This document shows, one piece after another, positions 53,658-63,633 of a DNA stretch of 64,000 bases. The notes beneath the pieces were generated by a model. That model saw nothing but the letters and a program-made list of their open reading frames with translations, was not told the DNA's origin and ran no database searches. The stretch comes from JAPOXR01 sp965221935 (GTDB lineage Bacteria > Pseudomonadota > Alphaproteobacteria > Rhodobacterales > Rhodobacteraceae): NCBI GenBank assembly GCA_965221935.1, contig CBDCSZ010000002.1, positions 62,001 to 126,000 of the forward strand, read 5' to 3'. Position numbers and translations under genes: made by a program. Each line of letters opens with the position of its first letter. The first letter of the stretch is position 1.

Positions 53658-54746
53658 ATGTCCATAGGTCGACGTATTAGAGTATCACGCCGTGCAGCGG
53701 GCCTTTCTCTTCGTGATCTCGAAGCCAGAATCGACAACCGCGTCACGGCGCAAGCGATCAGCAAGTACGAGCGCGACGAGGCCATGCCGAGCTCCGGCGT
53801 TCTCATCGTGCTCGCGAACGCTCTCAGTGTATCCGTCGATTATCTGGCCAGCGACAGCGAGATCGCCCTGGAAGCCGTCGACTTCCGGAGAAAGCGGCTG
53901 ACAAGCAAACGGGAAGAAGCTCAAGTCGAGGCCAAGGTGCTCGATCTGCTGGAGCGCTATCTCACGGTCGAGGAGATTCTCGGCCTGCCCACTATCGCCT
54001 GGGACATGCCCCGCGATGCCCCGTGGCCCGTAATCCACGACGTAGCGGAAGCGGAGCAGGCGGCGCTCGGTCTCCGCAGCCACTGGGGACTGGGCCTCGA
54101 TCCGATTCCAAATCTCGTCGAGCTTCTGGAGGAACGCGGGATCAAGGTACTTTCGATGCCTCTTGCCAACATCGACGGTCTTACCGCTCGGGTACGTCGT
54201 GAAGACCGGAGCGTCGCGTCGGTGATCGTCGTCAACGGACGCGACTGGGGCGAGCGTCAGCGCTTCACGGTGGCCCACGAACTTGGGCACATGGTTCTGG
54301 AGATCGCCCCGAAAGTCGATGACGAGAAGGCCGCTCACCGCTTTGCAGGGGCCTTCCTCATGCCAGCCGAGACCCTGCGCGCCGAGATCGGCAAGCATCG
54401 CAAGTCCATTGGCTGGAGCGAGTTGTTCAACCTCAAACGGATATTCGGGGTCAGCGTGCAGGCCCTCACCTACCGCTGCAAGGATCTGGGGATCTTCGGC
54501 AATCCCCTGTTCCGCAAGCTTTTCAATGAATTCAACCACCAAGGCTGGCGCAGTCCGCCCTACAGGGAACCATGGGCAATGAACCGCGAAGAGACCAAGC
54601 GTTTCGAGCGTCTATGCTTCCGTGCCCTGGCGGAAGACGCCATCCCCGAGTCCAGAGCCGCCGAACTGCTCGGACACTCGGTCCACGAGCTCATCCAGCT
54701 CATGGATGAGCCGCCCGCCATGGAAGCGGCTGCCTCCGGCGTCTGA
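53658..54746 (+). CDS. Xre-type regulator with ImmA/IrrE metallopeptidase domain
   Basis: A 362-residue protein with an N-terminal Xre helix-turn-helix (about residues 4-60, LRDLEARI...AQAISKYERD) and a central ImmA/IrrE-family zinc peptidase with the HExxH motif TVAHELGHMVLE near 208. The C-terminal ~130 residues are as in COG2856 proteins. Such proteins act as DNA-binding regulators or antitoxins. The ATG at 53658 follows GGGAGG. The next gene starts 5 nt later, so the two form an operon. Confidence 0.88.
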   Translation: MSIGRRIRVSRRAAGLSLRDLEARIDNRVTAQAISKYERDEAMPSSGVLIVLANALSVSVDYLASDSEIALEAVDFRRKRLTSKREEAQVEAKVLDLLERYLTVEEILGLPTIAWDMPRDAPWPVIHDVAEAEQAALGLRSHWGLGLDPIPNLVELLEERGIKVLSMPLANIDGLTARVRREDRSVASVIVVNGRDWGERQRFTVAHELGHMVLEIAPKVDDEKAAHRFAGAFLMPAETLRAEIGKHRKSIGWSELFNLKRIFGVSVQALTYRCKDLGIFGNPLFRKLFNEFNHQGWRSPPYREPWAMNREETKRFERLCFRALAEDAIPESRAAELLGHSVHELIQLMDEPPAMEAAASGV

Positions 54747-54751
54747 TTCCC

Positions 54752-55247
54752 ATGTCGGTGCTCGTCTCCGACAATTCGGTGCTGATCGACCTCGAACGCG
54801 GTTCATTCCTGGATCCCGTCTTTCGTCTGCCGTTCGAGTTCGCCGTGCCCGACCTGCTCTACGAACGCGAGATCAGGGATCACGGCGGGCCAGCACTGAT
54901 CGACATGGGGCTCCGCGCTGAGGAACTGGACGGCGCGGCGGTCGCCCTCGCTCTCGAGTTCCGCCGCGCACGGCGCAGCCTCTCGCTTCCCGACAGCTTC
55001 GCACTCTCCCTCTCCAAGGCCAACTCATGGACCCTGCTATCCGGAGACGGCTCCTTGCGCGCCCTGGCGCTTGAGGAGGCCGTCGAGTGTCACGGCGTCC
55101 TTTGGCTCCTCAATCGCCTGCATGAGCACCAAGTCCTTGACCAGGGCGGGTTGACCGGAGGGGCTCCGACAAATCGCCGAGCATCCTCGCTGCCGCCTAC
55201 CCCAGGCGGAAGTCCGTGCCCGGCTTCGCACCTATATCGGACTGTGA
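54752..55247 (+). pseudogene. PIN-domain-like partner protein, frameshifted near its end
   Basis: The frame opens with VSDNSVLIDLERGSF and continues LPFEFAVPDLLYEREI, then LPDSFALSLSKANSWTLLSGD, matching a PIN-type nuclease fold with acidic residues at the expected places. After GGLTGG the frame drifts into unrelated sequence. The neighbouring frame continues LRQIAEHPRCRLP and AEVRARLRTYIGL to a TGA at 55245-55247, the expected family end. A GGGG run at 55160-55163 with one extra G explains it. The drifted frame runs to 55450. Most of the domain is intact, so activity may persist. Confidence 0.72.
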
Positions 55248-55639
55248 CGCCGGCGGCCCGCGACCGCCAGCGCGATAGTCCTCACCGCAACCGTTTCGAC
55301 CACTCCACACTCCCTCGAGCGCCTTCCATGCGCTGCGCAAATGCTTCATCACCGTCGCCCGACCGCGAGCTCATGTTGCCGACCAGACCACCACACGGCT
55401 GGTCGACCATGCCCCTTCCCAGCGCATCACAGACAGGATCCACGAGCTGATTCGTATCACGGGTAGAGAGAGTAAGGCTGCTCCCCAGCCCTCATACGGG
55501 TGCACGCCATTTTTTGATTTTCAGTGACTCTTTCCGGCCGGTTTCCGCGCCGCGGGTTGATTTTTTCCTGCGGCGGGGCTTTTGTCGGAACGTTCCCTGC
55601 GCGGCGGACAGAGACCGGATCAGCCGGCCGGCGCTGCGC

Positions 55640-55958
55640 GACCGGGCAGGTCGCCGGCGTCATCGCGGACCTCGAGCCGCACCGCGGGCGGCGCAAGGAT
55701 GTGGCCAGGCGCATTGACTGTTTCGAATCGAACAATAGCCGGATGCGCTATGACGAATACCGGGCACGCGGCATGCGGACCGGAAGCGGCAAAGTCGAAA
55801 GCCGCTGCAGGCAGACAGTCGCCAGCCGCTTCAAGAAGTCAGGATGCAAATGGTCGGTGCGGGGCGCAAACGCATTGCTGGCGCTGAAAAGCTGCTGGAC
55901 GAATCTGCAGTGGGAAGAGTTCGCTCTCTGGAAGGCACAGCGCATCGCCGCCGCCTGA
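55640..55958 (+). pseudogene. ISKra4-like transposase C-terminal remnant
   Basis: The frame reads AGVIADLEPHRGRRKDVARR, FESNNSRMRYDEYRARGM, RTGSGKVESRC and WSVRGANALLALK, a clear match to the C-terminus of ISKra4-type transposases. The upstream catalytic domain is missing, and the stretch from 55524 to about 55640 in the same frame is unrelated. It is a truncated relic. Confidence 0.7.
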
Positions 55959-55993
55959 CCCAAAACAATGGCGTGCACCCAACCGGCCGGCCC

Positions 55994-56040
55994 CGGACGC
56001 AGGAAAGGGCAAACGGAATCAGCGTGGGAATGTCCTGCGG
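55994..56040 (+). repeat. ~47-nt direct repeat, right copy (partner at 53541-53588)
   Basis: Same orientation and core as the left copy; it ends ~70 nt before lysK. Confidence 0.65.
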
Positions 56041-56109
56041 ATTCTGTTGACGCTGTTGGCCGGCAACAATAGTTAGCCGTTCCAGGTTTCCTTGAAGGCA
56101 GGCAAGACG

Positions 56110-57729
56110 ATGGCCGGAATTGCCAAGGCGGCAATGGAATCCAAGGCTTGGCCGTTTGAGGAAGCCCGCAGACTCCTGAAGCGGATCGAAGCAAGCGGCG
56201 GCCAAAAGGACCGTGTGGTCTTTCAGACCGGATACGGCCCTTCCGGGCTGCCCCATATCGGAACTTTCGGGGAAGTCGCCCGGACTTCGATGGTTCGGCA
56301 TGCCTTTGAGACAATCTCCGATGTCCCGACGAAACTGATCTGTTTTTCCGACGACATGGACGGCTTCCGGAAGGTGCCTCTCAATGTGCCGCACCGGGAG
56401 CGGTTGGAGGAACAGCTGAAACTGCCGCTGAGCCGGGTGTCTGATCCCTTCGGCACGCATGAGAGCTTCGCCGCGCACAACAACGCCAGACTCTGTTCGT
56501 TCCTGGACGCGTTCGGCTTCGATTATGAATTTCTTTCATCAACCGAATGCTACCGCGGCGGCCGATTCGATGAGATGCTGATCGCGGCGCTTGAGCGGTT
56601 TGACGAGATCATGTCGATCATGCTTCCTTCCCTTGGCGGCATGTCCGAAGGCCGCAGGGAAAGCTACTCGCCGTTCCTTCCTGTCAGCCCGAAAACCGGC
56701 CATGTCCTGCAGACGCCGACGCTCGAGCGCAACGAGTCGAAGGGGACAATTGTCTACGCCGAGCCGGACGGCGAGCGGATTGAGATTCCGGTGACCGGCG
56801 GCCGCGCCAAACTGCAGTGGAAGCCTGACTGGGCGATGCGCTGGGCGGCGCTGGGCGTGGACTACGAGATGTACGGCAAGGACCTGATCCCGTCGGCGGA
56901 TCTCGGCAAACGGATCTGCCGTGCGCTTGGACACGCGCCGCCCTCCGGGATGGCGTTTGAGCTGTTTCTGGACGAAAGCGGGCAGAAGATCTCCAAGTCA
57001 AAAGGCGTGGGAGGCGTCTCGGTGGAAGAGTGGCTTTCCTATGCCACTCCGGAGAGTCTCAGCTCCTTCATGTACCAGAAGCCGAGGACCGCGAAGCGGC
57101 TGTATCCCGAAATCATCCCAAAGACCGTCGACGAGCACAACCGGCACCTGCGGGCGTATCCGGGACAGAATGACGCCGCCAGGCTGAACAACCCGGTCTG
57201 GCATGTGCATAAGGGCCGGCCGCCGGTGTCAACGATGACTGTGCCCTATTCGATGCTGCTCAATCTCGCTTCCGTGACGTCGACTGACGATGAAGGGGTG
57301 CTTTGGGGCTTCATCAGGAAATACGAGCCCGACGCCACGCCCGGGTCCCACCCCGACCTGGCGCGCTGCGTGCAGGGCGCCCTGCGGTACTTCAAGGACC
57401 GGGAAACGCATTCCCGGAAGCTTCGCAGACCGGAAAGCGGAGAACGTGCCGCGCTTGATGACCTCCGTACGAGGCTGCTTGCGTGGGAGGGCGGCACTGA
57501 CCCCGAAGGACTTCAGGGTCTTGTCTATTCGGTGGGGCGCGAGCATGGATTTGAACCGCTTCGGAATTGGTTCAAAGCGATTTACGAGGTGCTGTTCGGA
57601 ACCAGCCAGGGACCGAGGTTCGGCGGGTTCATCGCGGTCTATGGCATGGCCGAAACGGCGGAGCTCATAGCAAAAAGGCTGAACGCTCAATCCGGCCGGC
57701 CAGGTTCCGATGTGAAGCGCACAGCCTGA
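56110..57729 (+). CDS. lysK: Lysyl-tRNA synthetase, class I
   Basis: A 539-residue class I lysyl-tRNA synthetase that charges tRNA-Lys. The HIGH-type motif is GLPHIGTFGEV near residue 48 and the KMSKS-type motif is GQKISKSKG near 292. A zinc-free C-terminal helical domain completes the family length. Many alphaproteobacteria use this class I form in place of class II LysS. The ATG at 56110 was chosen over a TTG six codons earlier because AGGCAAG precedes it. Confidence 0.95.
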   Translation: MAGIAKAAMESKAWPFEEARRLLKRIEASGGQKDRVVFQTGYGPSGLPHIGTFGEVARTSMVRHAFETISDVPTKLICFSDDMDGFRKVPLNVPHRERLEEQLKLPLSRVSDPFGTHESFAAHNNARLCSFLDAFGFDYEFLSSTECYRGGRFDEMLIAALERFDEIMSIMLPSLGGMSEGRRESYSPFLPVSPKTGHVLQTPTLERNESKGTIVYAEPDGERIEIPVTGGRAKLQWKPDWAMRWAALGVDYEMYGKDLIPSADLGKRICRALGHAPPSGMAFELFLDESGQKISKSKGVGGVSVEEWLSYATPESLSSFMYQKPRTAKRLYPEIIPKTVDEHNRHLRAYPGQNDAARLNNPVWHVHKGRPPVSTMTVPYSMLLNLASVTSTDDEGVLWGFIRKYEPDATPGSHPDLARCVQGALRYFKDRETHSRKLRRPESGERAALDDLRTRLLAWEGGTDPEGLQGLVYSVGREHGFEPLRNWFKAIYEVLFGTSQGPRFGGFIAVYGMAETAELIAKRLNAQSGRPGSDVKRTA

Positions 57730-59936
57730 AACACGAATATTCAGATTCAGCGCCCGCAGTCACCGGGACCGGCAAATCCGCACCGGCGGCGGCGGTGTTC
57801 CCTTTTCCGGCCCGATTTCGGTTCATTCCAGCGCCTGCCGCGCCGGGGCCACCGCGCAGCGTGATCTGGAGGCCGCCCGCGAAAGGCCTGCCGCGGTCGA
57901 TCCGTTCCGTTTTTTCGGACTGTTGTGCGCAAGCGCCGCACACGAATCCATTGCGGCATCGAATGCGGTTCCCGGTGAAGGACATCGCCAAACGGGCCCG
58001 TGAATCGCAGGCGACCGTGTCGCAGCCGCCCACGGAATTGGAGAAATTCGAATGGGTCGTGTCGCATGGACAGGGGCCGCGATAAAGACCCCGCCTGCAA
58101 GCGGCGGGCTGCTCGCTGGGCAACTGGGAGAATCCGCTGACGGTGTGATGCAGCCTTTGTACATTCGGCGTTGCTCCGTGCCGTCGGCGCGCGCGGAAGG
58201 GCTGGCGGAGAAGTTTGCCGAAGTCTGCGGAGAGAGCAAGGCCGGGTCCGCGATCACTCACGAAGCGGCAGGGCAATTATAAGCGCCTTTTCTGTCGAAT
58301 TTTTCCCAAATGCGTTGTCAGCTGTTGAACGGCCCGGCAGCAGTCCGGGCTCATGCTGCCCTGGATGCGCGTGTCGTTGACCAAGACGCGAAGCTTGCGG
58401 TCCTCGAAGATCCTCCGGCGTTCAGTGCGTCGAGCTGCAGTCCCGGATATTGGTCGAGAGTCGAGACCCTCGCATATCCTGCCAGCGCTTTGTCAGTTTG
58501 TTCGGAAAAAATCTGCGGAGGCCCTGTATCCGGACTGAAGATTCGGAACAATGTTTGTGAACAGGAAACCGGGGCGGGCCGGGGCGGTTTTCAGGTTGAC
58601 AGGGCGTTGGTCGGGATACGACCGTTTGCCGGACAGCTGCCGCCAAGGGCTATCCCTTCGTCAGCGACGTGATCCGCAGCCTCCCGATCGGCCGCAGCCC
58701 TTCCGCAGGCATTTCCCGAAGGAGCGAATCCGCAAGCTCAGGGGGGGGTGAGAGCACTGTGTTTCTGGATGCGGAACAATTGAACAAGAAATTTTGTGTT
58801 CTGTCCTGATCCACTATATACATTTGACAATGTCACTTTTGAACGAGTGAGTCCGGTCTGCCGGACAATACGGTGGCCATGCCGCTTTGGCGGTTCCCTG
58901 TGGGATGCAAGATGGACTCGTGCGAACCAGGCTCTTCGGAGCCTGTTTCCTTTTCAGCGTCTCTTCACTTTGCAAAGCGGTCCAATCTGAAGGGGTTCAT
59001 TTCGTGCCTTTGAACAAATCAACCGCGAAAAGGTGACGGGTGACGCTCTCTGCATTATGCGGGATTTCTGGCAGACCGATACCACCTGCACGATGACGTC
59101 AGCATCAGTAGCCGGAAATACCTTGAAATAGACCGCATAGGGATCATTCCTGCCACTCTTCCCCATCACAGGCACATTCCTGACGAAGAAATGGCTATTC
59201 CTTTTCGTGTGCTAGACAGTCTTGTTCCCGAGGTCCCGGAACAATCCGGGATGCTGGGAGGAAAGCTGGCAGCGATCAGCATCGAACGTGCTTTTCTCCT
59301 ACCGGCGGCATTCCGGACATTCACAGAATGCCTGATCGTTATGCCTGCTGGCGTCAGATTTTACTGTGAAAAAGTGGCAGGAAAACCGGACAAAGGCTGC
59401 GTAGGCATTGCCGCTCCACTGCACTTCAAGCCTGAGCGGACAGAGATGCCTGGGGTCGAATGTTCTGTTCCCGAAACGCATATCTCTGACTTGCTCGTTG
59501 TCAGTTAGCGGGGCCGCCACAGCGGCCCCTCACCGGATTCAATCCACCGGCCTACATCTGCGGCATTTTCCGCTGGTCCTGATGGCGCAGAACACCAGGC
59601 AGTCGTCGAATACGCCTGTGACTGCTGTGGCCCCGTCCGAAGTCTCGGACGCCGCGAAGGCCAATGCGTCATCGAAAAGAACGCCTGACGACCTTCCCGC
59701 GAGCGGCTTTCCGCTGCTCGCCAGGCCGACCGTACCGCAAACGCGTGTCTTTGAGTTGCCGGAAACCGGCCCGGCAAGGTTTGTTCCCAGTGACGCGGCA
59801 GCCTGAACGCGCGCCAAGAATCCGGAACATCACGCCAATTCAACCTCTTGGGCGGCGGAACCGTCAGATTTGGCCCGTGAAGTTCGTTGAAAGTTCCGGG
59901 CAATCATCGACCGCGGCAAGGTTTTGAATTTGGCGG
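57730..59936. other. Decayed 2.2-kb region with gene remnants
   Basis: No intact gene is recognisable. At about 57985-58085 a frame reads VKDIAKRARESQATVSQ and then ELEKFEWVVSHGQGPR, like part of a helix-turn-helix regulator. A resolvase fragment lies at 58410-58482. From about 58790 to 59520 the sequence is more AT-rich and has frames on both strands without family similarity. The last ~400 nt before the acyl-CoA synthetase also hold nothing I can name. Confidence 0.55.
58410..58482 (-). pseudogene. Serine recombinase (resolvase) N-terminal fragment
   Basis: The minus strand encodes LAGYARVSTLDQYPGLQLDA and LNAGG, the catalytic-serine start of the resolvase/invertase family. A neighbouring frame continues RIFEDRK, as expected for the family, and then similarity ends. 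It is a short relic of a mobile element. Confidence 0.6.
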
Positions 59937-61691
59937 TTATGCTTTCAGCATTTCCATCATCATTCTGTCACGCATGACGAATTTCTGCGGTTTGCCGGTG
60001 ATTGTCATCGGAAACGCGTCAACAAACCTGATGTGTTTCGGAATTTTGAAATGCGCGATCTGTCCATGAAGGGATTCCCTCAGCTCATGCTCATCGATCC
60101 GTTCTCCCTGCCGGACGATCACCCAGGCGCACACCTCTTCACCGAACTTCTCGTCCGGAATGCCGAAAACCTGCGCAATGCTGACTTTCGGAAGGCGGAT
60201 CAGGTGTTCCTCGATTTCGCGGGGATAGATGTTTTCGCCGCCCCGGATGATCATGTCCTTCAGGCGGCCGACAATGGAGCAGAATCCTTCTTCGTCGAGG
60301 ACTGCCAGATCGCCGGTGTGAAGCCAGTCCCCCCTGAGACAGCCCCGCGTCTGCTCCTCGTCGTCCCAGTACCCTTTCATCACCGAGTAGCCGCGGGTGC
60401 AGAGTTCGCCCTGTTCGCCGACCGGCACAATCCGGTTTTCTCTGTCGACAATCTTGACTTCCAGATGCGGATGAATCCGCCCGACAGTTTCGCAGCGTTT
60501 GTCCGTCGCATCGTCGACAAAGCTCTGAAATGACACCGGAGAGGTCTCGGTCATGCCATAGCAGATGGTGACCTGGCGCATATTCATCTGCGCATTCACC
60601 CGCTCCATGATGTCAGCCGGACAGGGTGCCCCGGCCATGATTCCGGTGCGGAGATGTGACAGGTCACGCGGCGATTTTTCGAGTTCCTCAAGCATATCAA
60701 CAAACATCGTGGGAACGCCGTAGGCGGCGCTGCATCGTTCGCTTTCCAGGACGTCCAGCGTTTTGACCGCATCGAACGCTTCGCTCGCAAAGATCATTGC
60801 GGCCCCCTTGCTGACCGCTCCCAACACGCCCATCACCATTCCGAAACAGTGGTAGAGCGGAACCGGGAGCGCCAGGCGGTCGTTTTCGGTGAGACAGATC
60901 CTGTCGGTCACAAAACGGGCATTGTTGACAACATTGCGGTGGGAGAGCGTGGCGCCTTTTGGCGCTCCCGTCGTGCCTGAAGTGAATTGAATATTGATGG
61001 CGTCGCCGGGGTTGAGCGAATTGTCGATTTCGGCAATGGCCGACCGCTGCGCCGGTCCGCCGAGGCTGCGCAGGCGATCGAAGGACCAAGCGCCCGGGCC
61101 CGGCTCATCGTCCATGATGACGACATGCCGGAGAGCGGGGAGTTTCGCCGCCCTCAGTTTTCCGGGCGCGCTGTCGGCAAGCTCAGGCGCCAATTGCCGG
61201 ATCATTCCCGCATAGTCGGTTGATTTGAACGATTTGGCTGCGATCAGCGCCCGGCACCCGACCTTGCTGAGGGCGAACTTCAGCTCGCCCAGCCGGTAGG
61301 CCGGATTGATGTTCACCAGCACTAGGCCGACCCGTGCGGTTGCGAATTGCGTAAGCACCCATTCGACCCGATTGGGAGACCAGATGCCGACGCGGTCGCC
61401 CTTCACGAGGCCAAGCGCCAGAAACCCCGCCGCCACCTCATCCACAGCGCGGTCAAACTCAGCGTAGCTCAGTCTCACACCCTGTTCGGAAAAAACCACC
61501 GCGTCGCGCCGCCCGAATCGGGCGGCTGTGTGCCTGAGGAGCTGCGGAATTGTGGTATGCGCCAGAGGCGGCTGGTCAGGGCCGCGCACAAATGACAGGC
61601 CATCCACAGGCGCCGTGACCGCCGCGCGGCCGCAGCCGGCTGCGGGTTGGGCTGAGACGGTCTCGTTCCGGCCTTCAGTTGCGTTCGACAT
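59937..61691 (-). CDS. Medium/long-chain acyl-CoA synthetase (AMP-forming)
   Basis: A 584-residue adenylate-forming ligase that converts fatty acids to acyl-CoA. The P-loop is FTSGTTGAPKG, the adenylate motif CYGMTETSPVS, and the C-terminal hinge region GDLAVLDEEG followed by GRLKDMIIRGGENIYPREIE with the catalytic Lys in ITGKPQKFVMR. Length and motif order are normal for the family. It stands alone, about 40 nt from mutL, on the same strand. Confidence 0.93.
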   Translation of the reverse strand: MSNATEGRNETVSAQPAAGCGRAAVTAPVDGLSFVRGPDQPPLAHTTIPQLLRHTAARFGRRDAVVFSEQGVRLSYAEFDRAVDEVAAGFLALGLVKGDRVGIWSPNRVEWVLTQFATARVGLVLVNINPAYRLGELKFALSKVGCRALIAAKSFKSTDYAGMIRQLAPELADSAPGKLRAAKLPALRHVVIMDDEPGPGAWSFDRLRSLGGPAQRSAIAEIDNSLNPGDAINIQFTSGTTGAPKGATLSHRNVVNNARFVTDRICLTENDRLALPVPLYHCFGMVMGVLGAVSKGAAMIFASEAFDAVKTLDVLESERCSAAYGVPTMFVDMLEELEKSPRDLSHLRTGIMAGAPCPADIMERVNAQMNMRQVTICYGMTETSPVSFQSFVDDATDKRCETVGRIHPHLEVKIVDRENRIVPVGEQGELCTRGYSVMKGYWDDEEQTRGCLRGDWLHTGDLAVLDEEGFCSIVGRLKDMIIRGGENIYPREIEEHLIRLPKVSIAQVFGIPDEKFGEEVCAWVIVRQGERIDEHELRESLHGQIAHFKIPKHIRFVDAFPMTITGKPQKFVMRDRMMMEMLKA

Positions 61692-61730
61692 TTCTGCGGT
61701 CTCCTCCCGCGCTGCGTCGGCCGCAGGTGT

Positions 61731-63590
61731 TCAGCGGCGACCGAAGAGCTTTTCGATATCAATGAGATTCAATTGAATATAGGTTGGCCGGCCGTGATTG
61801 CACTGGCCAGATCCGGGTGTGTTTTCCATGTCCCGCAGCAGCGCATTCATCTCTTCCGGCGCCAGTCGGCGCCCTGCCCGCACCGAACCGTGGCACGACA
61901 TCCGGCTGATCACTTGGTTCATCCGCTCCACCAGGGCGATCGTTTCGCCGGTTTCCTCGAGCGCATCGGCAATGTCCTGCAGCAGCCTGGCGCAATCGAC
62001 TTTCGCGCTGAGAATTGCCGGCACCGCGCGGACACAGACGCTGCCAGAGCCAAAACTCTCAATCTCCAGCCCCATCTGCGCGAGACCGTCAGCTGCTGAG
62101 AGCAGGGCCGACCGGCGATCGTCCGGAAGATCGACGACTTCGGGGACCAGCAGCATCTGCGAATCCGGCCGCTGACTGGCAAAACACTGTTTCAGCCGCT
62201 CGTACACCAGCCGCTCATGCGCGGCGTGCTGATCGACAATCACGATGCCCTGCCCGGTCTCTGAAAGCACGTAAGCGCCGTGCAGCTGTGCCTTGGCGGC
62301 GCCGAGCGGATATTTGTCTGGAGCAATTTCATTTCCCGGCGGCGGCGCATCGGCCATCGGCGGAAGATCCGCAATCTGCTGCGGCGGGTCCGGAGCCTGC
62401 GCGCTGTGGCGAGGACCGGGACGGTTTCGGCTGTGCTGATGACGATTCGGCCACCGTTGCCGGTCGCCGCTTTGCGGCAGGTCAGAGTCTGGCCTCCACG
62501 CGCCGAGCATCGCCGCAGAAAGCGCGGTGGATGACCGGTGTCCTTCCCGCGTCAGCGCGGCGCGCACGCCGCTGATGATCAGCGACCGCACTGCGGCGGC
62601 GGCGCGGAACCGCACTTCCGACTTTGCCGGATGAACGTTGACGTCCACCAGCTGCGGTTCGCAGTCAATAAACAGCGCCGCCACCGGGTAACGGCCCGCC
62701 GGGGTGAAATCCGAGTAGGCGGCGCGAAGCGCGCCGTACAGCTGCCGGTCACGCACCGGTCTTCCGTTAACAAACATATGCTGCGCGCTCGCCGTGCCGC
62801 GCGTGAATGTGGGCAAGGCCACAAACCCGGACAGGATGTAGCCTTCGCGAATCCCGTCGACGCGGCAGGCGTTTTCCGCAAATCCGCCGCTGATGATCCG
62901 GTTGAGCCGTGCCAGCCGCGCGCCGTCCGACTCTTTCGCCTCGGGATGCAGCTGCAGAACCCGCCGCCGTTTGCCGCCAGGAGGCGCCTCGATCAATTCA
63001 AAGCCGACCGAAGGCGCCACCATCGCCAGCGAGCGGAAGGTGTTTGCCAGTGCGAGTGCCTCCGCCCGGTCTGAGCCGAGAAACTTGAGCCGAGCCGGTG
63101 TGGAATGGAAGAGCTCCGTGAGTTCAGTGACGGTTCCGCATCCCAGCGCCGCAGGGCGTACGGTCGAGGCCTGGCTGCCGGCCACGGTGATTGTGCGCGC
63201 CGCCTCGGCGCCCGCGGCGCGGCTGGTCACGGTCAGGCGGCCGGCGGCTCCCATTGACGCCAGTGCTTCGCCGCGGAATCCGAAGCTGCGGAAATTGAAC
63301 AGGTCGGAACCGTCGGTCTTGGAGGTGGCGTGGCGGGCGACGGCAAGCGGCAGGTCGCCGGCTTCAATTCCACAGCCGTTGTCAACGACACGGATGAGCG
63401 ATTTCCCGCCATTGGCATAGTGCGCCTCTACCTTGTCGGCGCCGGCGTCGATGGCGTTTTCTATCAGCTCTTTGATGACCGAAGCCGGCCGCTCAATGAC
63501 TTCTCCGGCCGCGATGCGGTTGATCGACGCTTCATCAAGCCTGCGCACGCGCGGGCGGCGCCGGTCCCCTCCGTTGTGTGTCCCGTCCAT
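61731..63590 (-). CDS. mutL: DNA mismatch repair protein MutL
   Basis: A 619-residue MutL. The GHKL ATPase motifs are ELIENAIDAGA, VVDNGCGIE and FRSFGFRGEALASMG near the N-terminus. A Pro/His-rich linker precedes the dimerisation domain, which contains the endonuclease motif VDQHAAHERLVYERL. It couples MutS mismatch recognition to strand incision. The ATG at 63590 gives MDGTHNGG..., followed by the conserved INRIAAGEVIERPASV; the frame upstream of it overlaps the next gene and is not part of it. Confidence 0.95.
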   Translation of the reverse strand: MDGTHNGGDRRRPRVRRLDEASINRIAAGEVIERPASVIKELIENAIDAGADKVEAHYANGGKSLIRVVDNGCGIEAGDLPLAVARHATSKTDGSDLFNFRSFGFRGEALASMGAAGRLTVTSRAAGAEAARTITVAGSQASTVRPAALGCGTVTELTELFHSTPARLKFLGSDRAEALALANTFRSLAMVAPSVGFELIEAPPGGKRRRVLQLHPEAKESDGARLARLNRIISGGFAENACRVDGIREGYILSGFVALPTFTRGTASAQHMFVNGRPVRDRQLYGALRAAYSDFTPAGRYPVAALFIDCEPQLVDVNVHPAKSEVRFRAAAAVRSLIISGVRAALTREGHRSSTALSAAMLGAWRPDSDLPQSGDRQRWPNRHQHSRNRPGPRHSAQAPDPPQQIADLPPMADAPPPGNEIAPDKYPLGAAKAQLHGAYVLSETGQGIVIVDQHAAHERLVYERLKQCFASQRPDSQMLLVPEVVDLPDDRRSALLSAADGLAQMGLEIESFGSGSVCVRAVPAILSAKVDCARLLQDIADALEETGETIALVERMNQVISRMSCHGSVRAGRRLAPEEMNALLRDMENTPGSGQCNHGRPTYIQLNLIDIEKLFGRR

Positions 63591-63633
63591 GACCGGCGTA
63601 AGCAGCGAAGAGGCCGCAACCGCGCAATCCGGT

